Position numbers and translations under genes: made by a program. The notes beneath the pieces are model-generated. The model was not told the origin of the DNA. It saw nothing but the letters and a program-made list of their open reading frames with translations, and did not search any database. Below, in pieces: positions 32,875 to 43,745 of a stretch of DNA of 64,000 bases. Each line of letters begins with the position of its first letter. The stretch's first letter is position 1. The stretch is from Macrothele yani (lineage: Eukaryota; Arthropoda; Arachnida; Araneae; Macrothelidae): the NCBI GenBank assembly GCA_039090855.1, contig CM076990.1:194747232-194811231 (forward strand). The letters are read 5' to 3'.

Positions 32875-33203
32875 CTCTGAAGACAAGCCCTTGTCGGTTT
32901 CGTGGTGACACAATCGCCACGAGCAATGCTAAGAAAGTTACTGTGAGGAGTTGCTCATCTCAAATTTAGGACTACCGGTTCCAGGGAAGGGCTACTGAGA
33001 GCTAGTGCTGTGTAACAAATATACCAGCAATGTCTCATACAGGACTCTAACATGGATCCAGCTCAGGCGTCTAGCCAGAAACTAATGCAAAGTATAAGAT
33101 GTATGTATATCCAGTGGCTTGTTTGTTGGGTAAATGTGTATAGTTTAGCGTCCTAAATTATTTCGCCGGAAACAAAAAAACACCTATTTATGTTTTTCAC
33201 TAT

Positions 33204-35935
33204 GAGGTTGTCGCAAACACGTGAATTTATCATGGCAACGAGCCTTAGTAACGTAAGTGAAGGACAACCAGTCCCTGTTGAAATGATGGCGTCCTACTTT
33301 GAAAGTTTAACTTCCGAGTACAAAATGCGGTATTTGGAAAAAATATAAAAGATTGAACGAAAATATCTGTATGTGCTGAATGCAATTATCTTCGAAGGTG
33401 ACGCGAAAAGTTTTACGAAAGTACAAATAATTAATATTTTCTATTACTTTGTTTTGGTCGAACTTCTTTTACCATACAACAGCTCGAGGCATATAAAAGT
33501 CTGGAAGCAAATAACATTTTATTTTCGTGGATATTCTTTAACATGGTAATTTAGTGTTATCGCTAATTAGTGAGTAATGAGGAACTGTTCAATAAAAAGT
33601 GTTTCTCTTAGATCTGGGAAACGTTTTCCAAGACTTAGAAAAATTTAGAGCGAAATCTGTTTTCCACGCAAAATTGTGGTGAAAAAAAAAACACAATAAT
33701 TTTGATTTGCGCCCTACGTTATTTATCCGTAAATAAATTTAGCAGCATAATCCCAGTCTGTAAAAAGACCTAGAAACCAAAAAAAAAAAAAAAATCATTT
33801 GAATATAATTTTATCCATTATTTGCATTTTTCCACAAAAGTGTACTTCAGCTCCAGTTAAAAATCCAGGTTACTAAAAATAAAATCAACGGTGGTTTGGG
33901 GAGGAAATATATAGAGCGAAATATTAAAGTAAAAAACAAAAATATCCCAGCACTGAGAGCCAAATAGTCTTAAAAGTGAAAAGCCGAAAATTCGCAAAAA
34001 AACTAACGTATTAGGCAAAGACGTCTCCGTTATCGAGCACTTGAAAAGGAATTCATTGCTGCCACGGGGGGGGGGGTGCGTTGCGGGAGAAAAACCCTGC
34101 GGCGGCTACTAGGAAGTGAAAAGGGTGTGTTGTATTGGTGGGAGTGAGAAGGTGTTACGAAATAAGGGACAGTGTCAAAGTGGATTTTAGACGACTCACC
34201 CTGGAGGAATTTCGAAGTAAGTGGTTATGTTGGCCGAGAATCATTACAGGATCCAGAGACAACTCTTCTTTTTATTGGAACTAAGCTTCAAGAAATGGAC
34301 TTCAGCGCTTCGTCACGGTGTCTGGTATGGTCTTCTTTCGGTGTGGTTCATGGTTGAGTGTGTATGTTTTCATTGAATGAACGGATGAATGCAACGTGGT
34401 GAGTTTGAGTGACATATGTTCTTCGTCCTAAAACCTCTTTTAAATTCCTTATTCTTTTTGAGGACTGCGTCTTATTCTTTCCTTTTACTATGTTTTATTT
34501 GGGCATCTCAGTTTCTAAACTCTTTTTCCGTGTTCTTTGTGTTGGGCATGGCCCGCTTGTTCATTTCCTTTTTCACACCTTTTCCGTTGTGAATTTCATC
34601 TTGACGTGACCGTTGGGCATGTTTTAATCCTTGCATATAATGGAAACTCTAAACATTCCGGTTCTTTTTTACATGTAAGAGTGTGTCCCATGTATGTGTA
34701 TTGGAAAATCCCCATCCTCCAGGCTTGATGACTAAGCCTTAGCTCCTTCGCTTGTCTTTTTTTTTTTTTTTTTCCTTTCATTATCTTGCATAGTTTTGCT
34801 TTGAGTAAGTGAGCTCACAAACCGGTTTCCTTGTTCTAAGTTTCGAGCTTTGCCCTCGTTTTAAAGTGCCCCGCTGCTATCTCTACTTTGTGCATTTCTA
34901 CTCGTTGTGTACTCTGGGGCGAGCGCCGACGTCCATTGGCGGGGCTCACCCGGGTCCGTTCGTGGGTATGGTGGCCCGCTGTGGAAATCTCAACTGACCC
35001 CTTGTTCTTTGTCAATCAATTAATCCGATTATCTCCTCCTCTGTTCTGATGGTCTTGTCTACTCACTCCATTGTTATGGGCTTAAGGTTGTTACCTATTT
35101 TATACCTGGGATTTTCGTATTTGCTAACCTGCCTTCTACGGATGAAGGTGTCTGTCAATAACATCTTAGGGTTTCCTCTGCCTTAAGTTTAGGTCTTGGC
35201 GTGCTACTGTAGCTGATTTCCTGAGTTCTTTGTTAATCGGATTTCTTTACTGCTAGAGTATATAGAACCGCTGATCGCTTTATTTTTTTGTTTTCGCTTG
35301 GTGGGTAAAGTGCATGTCCGTTCGGTTTCAAATTGGTTATATGTAAGGTACAATTATCTAGCGGGCCTCCTGAGAATATCGGGGGTACCTCCCCAGATCT
35401 TTACCATCTACACTCAGGATTTCTTCACTTGGGTCGATCGATTGGTGTACTAAATTTTCTATTATATTGACCACCCGCTATTCTTCTCTGTGTTCGTGCG
35501 TTCTCCCTGTGCCTTGCCTGTTTTCTTAAATCACTTGGATATGGGTTTATTATTTTTTCGATGACTTTCGGTTTCAGGCATTCATGAAACTCCATATAAC
35601 TTTTATTGAAATTTTTTGTTTGATTGTTTACCAGACCTGGGTTTTTATTTGTCGCCCATTATGTATGGACCTATTCCATATGTGTGGGGGACCCAGGAAT
35701 GGCTTCCATAATTTCGTATTTTTCTCGGGTTTGGGGACTCAGGTTAGAAAACTCTTCCGGTTTTATCGTGTTCATAGTTGAAACCAACTTATGACGTCTC
35801 CCTCCTGGGGAGGGGGTGGGGATGGCAAGGCGGTCATCATCGCCACCTGGGGCTCTGTGTGTAGTTATCGTTTGTGCCCCTTGCGGATAACAGATGTGTC
35901 GGTTGGTGTGCAAGTCAACTACGGGTAAGGTGACC
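33204..35935. other. No gene recognised (intron of the LSM-domain gene)
   Basis: AT-rich to about 34050, then a more balanced, T-rich stretch (34160-35930) with a poly(G) run at 34069 and a poly(T) run at 34760. Frames of 60-80 codons have no recognisable motif. The 34.2-35.9 kb part may be a non-coding end of an unknown element. Confidence 0.4.
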
Positions 35936-36180
35936 AGACGTCCTCATTTTCTATGGACAGTCTTCAATTTCAATACTTTGTCCTCAATTTCGTAAAAACT
36001 TATTGAGGATGTCAAATGTCCTCAATTTCTTAGTTTTTGTCCACAATTTTTAAAATTTGTAAAAATGTGTTAAACAAAAGGCGTAGAATTCAATTGAATT
36101 TACCAAATGCAACTAAATTTAACATAATTTTCTTATTTAATTGCTAGGAAATGGATTCATAAAAGAAAGGTACGGAACTA

Positions 36181-36360
36181 TATTTTCCGAAGCGGATGAA
36201 TTTTTCTTTGAATTAAGTTAGAATATATTTTCCAAAGCGGATGGATTTTTCTTTAAATTAAGTTAGAATATATTTTCCGAAGTGGATGAATTTTTCTTTG
36301 AATTAAGTTAGAATATATTTTCCGAAGCGGATGAATTTTTCTTTGAATTAAGTTAGAAAT
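36181..36360. repeat. 45-bp tandem repeat, four copies
   Basis: Starts at 36181, 36226, 36271 and 36316; each unit reads TATTTTCCGAAGCGGATGAA and then TTTTTCTTTGAATTAAGTTA with rare substitutions. Confidence 0.95.
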
Positions 36361-38060
36361 CATGCAGTATCAATGGGAGACATGCCGAAGCATTAAACAA
36401 AGTCATCTCGATAAATGTGGTGTTACGATTTCCTTTCTGTTTTAAGTACTTCTTTTCTATTTTAACTGGATTTAACTAAAATATTTTTAGGATGGGAAAT
36501 GAATCTCATCTTTCTCAGCATCCACTTTATTGCAATTAAATAACTAATTGATCTAATTAATTTGGCTACATAGATTCCATTAAGAGTTCCACAACTTTTG
36601 TTCAGTACATTTTTCATTAAACTGTTTCTTCAAGTGAGGTTATTGGACTTGGAATATTCCTTCTCATAGAGATAACATACAGCTATACGATGATTTCTGC
36701 TCCGTCAACGAATAGTAGCTTTCTGGCTTATAGATATCTATTCTTGTACAGAATGACAATGAAATTTCAGTACACATTCAAAATGTAACTTTGTTTGCAA
36801 GTGCTTCCCTCTACAAGTAAAATTTAAAATGTATCGGAAGCAATATTCTGCATGATAGTATTTTATTGGTATTTTACACTGATTTCACATTAAAATCATT
36901 CTTCCGATTCATATTATGTTTTCCAATGAAACTGGACAATTGTTGGAAATAAAATTATTTAAAATAAATTTAGTCCAACATGCACGTGCATAGATAGCCC
37001 CAGGGGATAGCGGGAGGCAATCTCAAGCCTTGTGACGATACTTAGGCCCCAGGGGATATAGGGGGGTCGGAAAAGTTGAAGGGTCAGTTCCCAAGGAGGG
37101 AGCGAAGTGACGTTCCCCGGACGGATTAGATGAATTCCAGACTGGTCAAGTGACCTTGGCATCCGCGGACAAGGTGAAGCTCAGAAGGTCAGAAGGTCTT
37201 CACTGGTCAACAGTGTGGAGTGCGTGTAGCGACAAGGGACAGACGTGGATAGCGGATCGTCGAGCGATGTGACGAGAGATAGATGAAGTACTGCCAGCGC
37301 TGACAATTGGAAAAAGATTTGGATTGAAAACCTGAAAGACATATGGAAATACCAGTTAAGTTATTTTTCCTTTTCCCTGTTATTGCATGTACTTGCTTAA
37401 ATTAATTCATAACCCTATTCAGAGCACGTGGCGTGTGTATTGGTCATGATCAAACAATGAAAACCCAGTTAGCTAGGTAAAACATTTAAGTAAAGCATAG
37501 GAGAAAAGGAACTAGAAGTAAAATGAATCACTAAGCTTTGCACTTATATATATAGATAGATGTATGCAGAAATGATCGGAGACGTTATAGAGAAAAATCG
37601 TAATAATAGTAAATTTTATGTGTAAGGTATTGCTAACAGCTGCACCCACGCACGTGGTACCTTAGTGTTCCTAATTCTCTCGTATTAAACTATTTTGATT
37701 ACTTCCACATAAGATTCCTGTTTGTTTTCCTTATAACCACACAAGACATAAGTTAAGGTATGTGTAAACTAAGATATGTGTTTATGTTTCTGATTTCTTT
37801 CACGAGCGGCACCTTTACTCCCCCACCATTCCAGTGACGGGATAAAGGTGAATCACAACGCCGTGCTTTATTATATGCTAGTACATATAAGGGGCACGTT
37901 TTTGTCCATATACGATCACTGTAGAACAAAAGTCCCATAGTTATAAAAAGGCACGATAAAGTAAATTTAATCGGTAAATGATCTGTAACTGATGCACCTA
38001 TAATTTGTTCATAATAATAAATATAACAATAAAATTAACACCTTGTATTTAACATTGATG

Positions 38061-38125
38061 ACAGTAACACGTGTTCCAATGAATAGCATCAACACGTGTT
38101 CCATTGTTCATAACTTTAACACGTG
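38061..38125. repeat. Three AACACGTGTT palindromes
   Basis: AACACGTGTT occurs at about 38065, 38091 and 38115 within 65 bp, twice followed by CCA. Each contains a CACGTG E-box. It may be a binding-site cluster or a degenerate tandem repeat; nothing shows function. Confidence 0.6.
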
Positions 38126-38471
38126 TTTTGTATTAGAATGTAACGTTGGTACAGATTAACGTTTGAAGATTTATGGTGAATTGTTTCATAAAGTATATAA
38201 CTATGGTGAATTGGTTTGAGCTAAATATTTGTTTATAACATATGATTATTATGATAATAAATATTTTAAAATAACGGAGAATATAACACAATTATGGGAC
38301 ATTTCATAACATTCTTTGCTAACCTATGGTTTCACCATAATGTGTCAGATGCTGTCCACAACTATGTCCTCATTTTGAAACGAAATTGCCCTCAATTTTG
38401 GCATTGAAAGTGAGGACAAATGTCATTTTGTCCTGAATTGCATTCTCAAAATTCTGGTCAGGTCACCTTAA

Positions 38472-38910
38472 GGTGGACGTCAAGTAATTTTGCTTCTAAT
38501 GGAAAAAACTTCTGTACACATTTTTTTTCTCAATTAATGCGTTCCCAAATATGAAAATCGATTAAAATAGCTTCATTTTATAACTTGGAATACTTAATAT
38601 TTTCTAAAGCATAACCATAATTATATTAGAAATCAATAATTTTTCCTTTGGTGGTATTGAAACCAGAAAAAAGATGGCGGACCTGTACTTTGATGACGTC
38701 AGTAGAGAAACAAATGTTGGATTGCATAATTATGGTTATGTTTTAGAAAATATTTCCTACCTCCATGTATTAAGTATTCTAAGATATAAAATGAAGCTAT
38801 TTTAATCGATGTCCAAAGTTTCATCCTTGGGAACGCATTAATTGTGAAGAAAATGAGTACAAAAGTTTTTCCATTGGAAGTATAGGAAGTAAAATTACTT
38901 GACGTCCATC
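38472..38910. mobile_element. Long-inverted-repeat MITE flanked by TTAA
   Basis: A 439-bp foldback element: the left arm (38472 to about 38635; GGTGGACGTCAAGTAATTTT, AATGCGTTCCCAA, TAAAATAGCTTCATTTTATA) is repeated in reverse complement on the right (about 38725-38910). TTAA lies at both borders (38468-38471 and 38911-38914), the target of piggyBac-type transposases. A short unique centre holds ATGGCGGACCTG. Confidence 0.8.
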
Positions 38911-38914
38911 TTAA

Positions 38915-40815
38915 GTAACGAAACGAAGCTAAACATCGCAAATGAATTTTTACTGTGTTATTACGGATTAATTACTAACCACCTCAATAATAATGTTAAC
39001 AATGACGTTTTTTCATGCTAAATCGTGTCAGACAACTGGGAAAGGATTTTAGATCATCTCAAGCGGCGACATCTACCGGTATTTATAACAACTCAAAACT
39101 CGAACAACTAAAGTTATTTCAAGGAGGTTAGAATAGATGGAGTAAGGGTGACGTCACAAACTTGAAGCACCTTGAGCAGACGACGCGGAGCTGATGGCCA
39201 CGTCCAGTGAGACGTTACTAGTATTTTTTTACCATTGCGGGAATAGGGAATAGACCGTTTTTCATCAAAAAAGTTATACTCTTTTTAAAATGCGATCGTG
39301 CTGTGCCTTTACATGAGTCAACTAAAGCACCTGCTGGTGTAACTTCCATAAGAAATTGTGCATAGAATATTAATTTTTCTCTAAATTTAAACATTTTTTT
39401 GCAAAGCATTGTAGTTTGATTAAAAACTGACGGTTCTGAAACTAACCAAATTTTAAGCAAATCAGAATTTAGATTACTCTTTTAATCATACTAATGTATG
39501 GGGATCTCAATCTGTGCTGACGGCAGCGGAGAGTGCGTCGCGGCGAAACGGATGAATTTTCTCGGCGGAGCTTTCTCAGACATGCGTGCATATAATACGA
39601 TGAACGCATATTTCACATAAAGCGATAAATTCGTGATTTAACTTTTTGTGCTGTTTATGTTAATAAGTTCCAGCAGCGTACCCCTGATTCTTTTACAGGG
39701 GTGGCGCAAATTAAAACACCGTAGAAAGCATCTCCCAAAGTAATTGGGAAGCGATAAAAATATCTCCACCATATTAAAGTGAAAATATATATTCAGAAAC
39801 ATAAACAAATATATTTAAAATCCCCATTGTTGGTAAAATATATATTCAAAGACACATACAATTATATTTAAAAATAAGCAGCCAATACAAAGAACGAAGG
39901 ATCAAGTGATACCTCATGGGGAGGTCCGGGCCCCTAGATCAGTCCCATTGAATTCTAGTAAACGTTTACACGAAATTTTCATTATGAAAATTTTAGAATG
40001 CAAAAAATTTCATTCGACTGCTTATTTTTCATTCTAAGCGCTGTAGCTCATACTTTCTTAAGAGTTCGATTTTGCAAAGGTTGGACCCATAAACTGATAC
40101 GTAAAAAATATTCTCAAGGGTAATTTATGCGTATCGTAGTTCCAAAGCTTGTATCTTGTTTCTCCGTATGAACATACCATTGCATTCTTCATTTAAAACT
40201 TTTATAGGAAAAGTGTTATGTACTGCCTTAATTTTAATCTTCAAAATAAAAAAACACGCAAAGAAATAAAATGAATAAACTTTGCCACCAATTTGGGGGA
40301 CCTGGGTGTGAAACTGTATTCGCCGCCCCGGTGGCGCAGTGGTCTAAGGCGTTGGCCTCTGATCATTCGTCCGTAAGGGGTCCGGGTTCGAATCCCGGTC
40401 AGGCATGGATGTTGTGTTTGTCTTACGGCACTGGCTCTCTCCTTCCCTGGAACCAGTGACCCGAAATTAGGGACGGGCGACTGCTTATATTATAGCCCAT
40501 TGAGTTGCTCACGGTGGTCGTTAAACCTCCAATCAAAAAAAAAAAAAAAAAAAAAAAAAGAAACTGTATTCTGGGAACGTGAAACTCCTGACGGATTAAA
40601 TAAGTTTAGTTATTCGAGTTTTGACTTGTCTTAATCACCGGTAGATATCGCCCCATAAGATAATTTAAACACCTTTCCCAACAGTCTAACACGATTTAGC
40701 GTGAAATAACGTCCTTGTTAACATTATTATTGAAGTGGTTAATCATTACTGTATAATAAAAATCCGTAATAACACAGTAAAAATTAATCTGCGATGTTTA
40801 GCTTTGTTTCTTTAC
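38915..40815. mobile_element. 1.9-kb TTAA-flanked element with long terminal inverted repeats
   Basis: The left terminus GTAACGAAACGAAGCTAAAC (from 38915) and about 200 bp beyond it match the reverse complement of the region ending at 40815 (GTAAAGAAACAAAGCTAAAC), including TTTTTACTGTGTTATTACGG and ATCTACCGGT. TTAA borders it at 38911-38914, shared with the preceding MITE, and at 40816-40819. There is no transposase frame; it is interrupted by a SINE at 40322. Likely a non-autonomous piggyBac-type element. Confidence 0.78.
40322..40559 (+). repeat. Full-length tRNA-derived SINE with target-site duplication
   Basis: A 238-bp element: tRNA-like head with box A TGGCGCAGTGG (40332-40342) and box B GGTTCGAATCC (40385-40395), body GGCATGGATGTTGTGTTTGT, tail domain ending GTGGTCGTTAAACCTCCAA and poly(A). 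It is flanked by the 12-bp duplication GAAACTGTATTC (40310-40321 and 40560-40571), proof of retroposition. The head looks like a leucine-type tRNA (GTGGTCTAAGGCG), with the variable-arm region modified. Best reference copy of the family in this window. Confidence 0.93.
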
Positions 40816-40819
40816 TTAA

Positions 40820-41480
40820 ACATTTCCGAAAACGGAAACATCTGCTGCAACGGATAGAGTACGAATACCCAGTAGATTCAAGACTTTCAGCAAATTTCCG
40901 TGCTCTTCCTCCAATTCTAAATAACCAGAAATGAAGCCATCTTTATCACTATCGCATTCCCTCGGAAATTTCTGGAAAACGTCATTTAAAGAACCTCCAT
41001 AACCTTCAGAGAAACGAAATCGCTAATTTGAGTCCCGTTTAACCATCTGACGAAGACCTTATTGAATGGTTGTATGTAATTTTTCGATAACTTTTACGGT
41101 TTTACCGCACAGGCGCAACTGACTAAATCTGTGACGCCAGCATGGTATCCAAGTCTTCTCCCGTCAAATACCACATTCATAGTGCTTGCCTTGCACACTT
41201 AATGTCGACAAGGATGAACTGATCTGATCTGATCATATGTTGAAAATTTTAGGAAGGGAGTGTCTGACACCAGGTCTTAAACAACCCTTTGAAATAGGAA
41301 GCTAGGAGATTTGGGCTAGAGTGCCTGATAGGAAAGTGACACGGAAGCGAAGTAGAAAGGGGGAGGAAGACGCCCTTATTTATTACCGGGCCATACAATG
41401 TAAAAGGTTACAAAATTATCACATAGCTTGCAGAGAAAAACCCAGGAACTAGCTTGCAAAATGCATTATCATGACTAGCT
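40820..41480. other. No gene seen (intron)
   Basis: Nothing recognised beyond a short GATCTGATCTGATC triplication at 41220-41235. Confidence 0.4.
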
Positions 41481-41486
41481 AAACTT

Positions 41487-41850
41487 TACAGTGTTGCAGT
41501 TGTGTAATGTGAAGCAAAATGTTGTTAGCAAGGTAAAGACTAATATGCTTCAATGGTTTAGCCATGTTGAAAGAATGAGTGATGAGATGCTTACTAAGAA
41601 AATCTTTTTAGCCCAAGTGGCTGGAAGGAAAGGCAGAGGAAGGCCAAGAAAGTCATGGGAGGATCAGATTTAGGAGTGTGTGAAGGAGAAAAAGATTATG
41701 AGTATGAAGTATAGAAGATCTTGTGTATGGCGTGTGATGGATATCAGTGAAGCCTGAGTTGTATGTCAAGATCGCTGTAACTGGAGAAGTTTGATGTGGC
41801 AACAATAATTAAAAATTATCTAGTAGTTTGTATTTCTTTTTAGAGCTTAC
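41487..41850 (+). pseudogene. LINE C-terminal fragment and 3' end
   Basis: Encodes LQLCNVKQNVVSKVKTNMLQ, WFSHVERMSDEMLTKKIF and GRKGRGRPRKSWEDQI, the C-terminal tail after the RT of many non-LTR elements, then stops. The following 3' region (TGTCAAGATCGCTGTAACTG, ATCTAGTAGTTTGTATTTC) matches the reverse complement of 61555-61690, so it is the same family as the minus-strand LINE at 61.6-62.5 kb. Confidence 0.8.
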
Positions 41851-41954
41851 CTCTGAATCTCAGAGAATAGCTTAGTGATGATGTTAAATCTTGCGTAGCT
41901 ATGAATGCAATGATGTGGAACATGACAATTTGGAATCAGTCAAAAAGCAAACTA

Positions 41955-43178
41955 CACTGAAAAGCAATTGAATTAGAGATACCTGTCTAGTAGCATGTAG
42001 CACCACCTTTCGCCCTGATGACGGCGGTGATTCGTCTTGGCATGGACTCTCAAGACACTGAAAGCGTTGGGAAGCCATACGGATCCACGACCCCTGAACA
42101 AGCTCCCACAGTTCACGAAGATTTGATGGGGGGAGATGGGGGGGGTCAGAGCCTCGAACATCTCTCACAATGGCATCCCAGATGTGCTCGATGGGATTGA
42201 GGTCAGGTAACCTAGCTGGCCAAAGAAGCGAGGTCACGTCGGTGGAGCGTTCATCCAACCATTCGGATACAATTCGGGAGCGATGGCACGGTGCATTGTC
42301 TTGTTGCAGGATGAGGTCCCCAGTGGGATGTTGAAGACGCACAAACAGGAGCAAATGGTCGTCCAGGATATCCCGGCAACATTTACCTGTGAGGGACGAT
42401 GTCACACGTACCAGGGGTCCCATTTCAGCCCACGTAAACAGTCCCCAGACGAGAATGCCACCCCCACCAGCTTGAAAAGTACTCTGCCGACAAGAAAGAT
42501 TCATTGCTTCATGTGGTTTGCGCCGTACTCATATCCTGCCATCTGCATGTACCAACGTGAATCTCGACTCATCAGTCCAGGCAACATTTTCCCACATGTC
42601 TAGGGTCCAATGGCGATGTTCCCGCGCCCATGCTAATCTTTGCACCCTGTGATGTGCGGTCAGCAGCGGTACCGTCATGGGACGATGGCTTCTGTATCCC
42701 ATAATGAGATGGTTCTGGATTGTGTGGCTGCTTACACGTTTTTGTGCACCAGCGTTAAATTGCCGAGGAATTTCTTGCACTGTGGCCAGTCTATCAGCTG
42801 TTACAATGCGAGCTAGCCGACGATGACCCCACTCATCCACACGCTGTTGTCCATGGCAGTTGGACTTTGCAGGGATGGTTTTACCGGATTCAATGTACTC
42901 ACGGTGCACCCGTGACGCAGTGACTCGTGAAAATCCCAGTGCCTGCACGACTTCTGAGATGGAGTGACCCATTTGTCGAGCCTGACAATTTGCCCACGAT
43001 CAAAGGCACTTAGATCCTTCGTCTTACCCATACTGCATCCGACTCTTACTGATTCCCGTCGCATCACTCCTTATATTGTCGGATCACTGCATACGTCATG
43101 TCGTTTCTGTTTACAGGGCCGTCCACAGCGCCACATTTGCATAATGCCAGCTGTCTCTAATTCAATTGCTCTTCAGTG
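41955..43178 (-). mobile_element. Tc1-like transposon (Tc1-C) with intact ends
   Basis: A 1224-bp element whose ends are inverted repeats of about 25 bp with one mismatch: CACTGAAAAGCAATTGAATT from 41955 and CACTGAAGAGCAATTGAATT read inward from 43178. TA flanks both sides exactly (41953-41954 and 43179-43180). The interior is a minus-strand transposase pseudogene. Confidence 0.93.
41975..43067 (-). pseudogene. Tc1-like transposase with several frameshifts
   Basis: Pieces in order on the minus strand: start near 43031 (MGKTKDLSAFDRGQIVRL), shift near 42970, then MGHSISEVVQALGFSRVTAS with both helix-turn-helix regions and the first catalytic Asp (AWTDESRFTLVHADGRI, about 42540), a shift near 42525, then the GGGGILVWGLF block, the second Asp in LQQDNAPCHRS and the third acidic residue in PDLNPIEHIWD. 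A last shift near 42050 removes the normal VESMPRRI-type ending. All three catalytic acidic positions survive, so decay is recent. Confidence 0.9.
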
Positions 43179-43180
43179 TA

Positions 43181-43510
43181 TAAGATAGTATTGTAACCTG
43201 TTGTTGCCAGTTATGTTGCAGGTGCATCTCCTGTCTCATTTGAGAAGGGATGTAGCTGTCATTGGTTTTAATAGTTGTGCAAACATTAACTAACTGGATA
43301 TTGGTTTTTGTGTTGAGCAGCTCATAGACTCGTCAACATGTGTATAACAAATCTATAAGAATAATTCTTGTGCAAAAAGTAAAAATAAACTTTTACCATA
43401 TTATTTCTAAAAAATATAAGATGTTTCTTGTAACTCCTTTTTCTCTTTTATTTTTTCAGTGTAAAATTGAAATGCTGATTTAATTTTGATTGTTTTGAAT
43501 TTTATTTTAG
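43181..43510. other. Intron sequence before exon 2
   Basis: No gene. The last 60 bp are T-rich and end TTTATTTTAG, the acceptor of the exon at 43511. Confidence 0.5.
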
Positions 43511-43576
43511 CTGTCATAATGCCCCAGAGGGAATATGTTGGGACACTTCATTTCTTCATTCATGAAATTAAGAATT
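43511..43576 (+). CDS. Exon 2 of the LSM-domain gene
   Basis: A 66-nt exon with acceptor TTTTAG and donor GTAAGT. It starts with two bases that complete the phase-1 codon left by exon 1 (G plus CT, Ala), then encodes VIMPQREYVGTLHFFIHEIK N, ending in phase 1. The other two frames have stops. It supplies the later strands of the Sm-like fold (GTLHFFIHEI). No other exon between 30 and 43 kb was recognised. Confidence 0.75.
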
Positions 43577-43745
43577 GTAAGTACAGTTTTTGGTTTTATT
43601 CATTTAATAGTTGTATTTTAGAAGGTTTTATATTTTGATTTATTTTGTGGGTAAACGATGTTTAATGTTCAAAAGGATAGTCAGTGTTCTATTGCCATTT
43701 AGTAGAATTGTGCAAGCTGTGAAAATTTTCTATATTGTAATTATC

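Larger units (their letters stand above)
21327..33203 (+). repeat. Four-unit tandem array (full unit about 3.64 kb)
   Basis: The word TGCAATATTGAAATGCC marks unit starts at 21331, 22811, 26447 and 30102. Unit 1 is short (1480 bp) because it lacks the hAT insertion; units 2 and 3 are 3636 and 3655 bp; unit 4 stops at 33203, where similarity to its siblings ends at TTTTTCACTAT. Units are nearly identical except for homopolymer lengths, microsatellites and a few substitutions. Units 1-3 each end with the same promoter and first coding exon; unit 4 is cut before reaching it. The array is thus a recent head-to-tail amplification of a promoter/first-exon block. Confidence 0.95.
35938..38468. mobile_element. 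Putative 2.5-kb element with AGGTGACC termini
   Basis: The left end AGGTGACCAGACGTCCTC (35938) and the right end, whose reverse complement begins AGGTGACCTGACCAGAAT (38468), form a short inverted repeat. Words such as GTCCTCAATTT recur inside both ends in opposite orientation (35975-36045 and 38365-38440). TA flanks each side (35936-35937 and 38469-38470). No transposase frame is seen inside. The class is uncertain. Confidence 0.6.

Noticed and set aside
35938..38468. A piggyBac element with TTAA duplications
   Set aside because: TTAA is present on the right only; the left border is GGGTAAGG, so TA flanks fit better.
41899..41974. C-terminal extension of the Tc1-C transposase frame past the element end
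   Set aside because: It arises from a frameshift before the natural stop and reads through the terminal inverted repeat.
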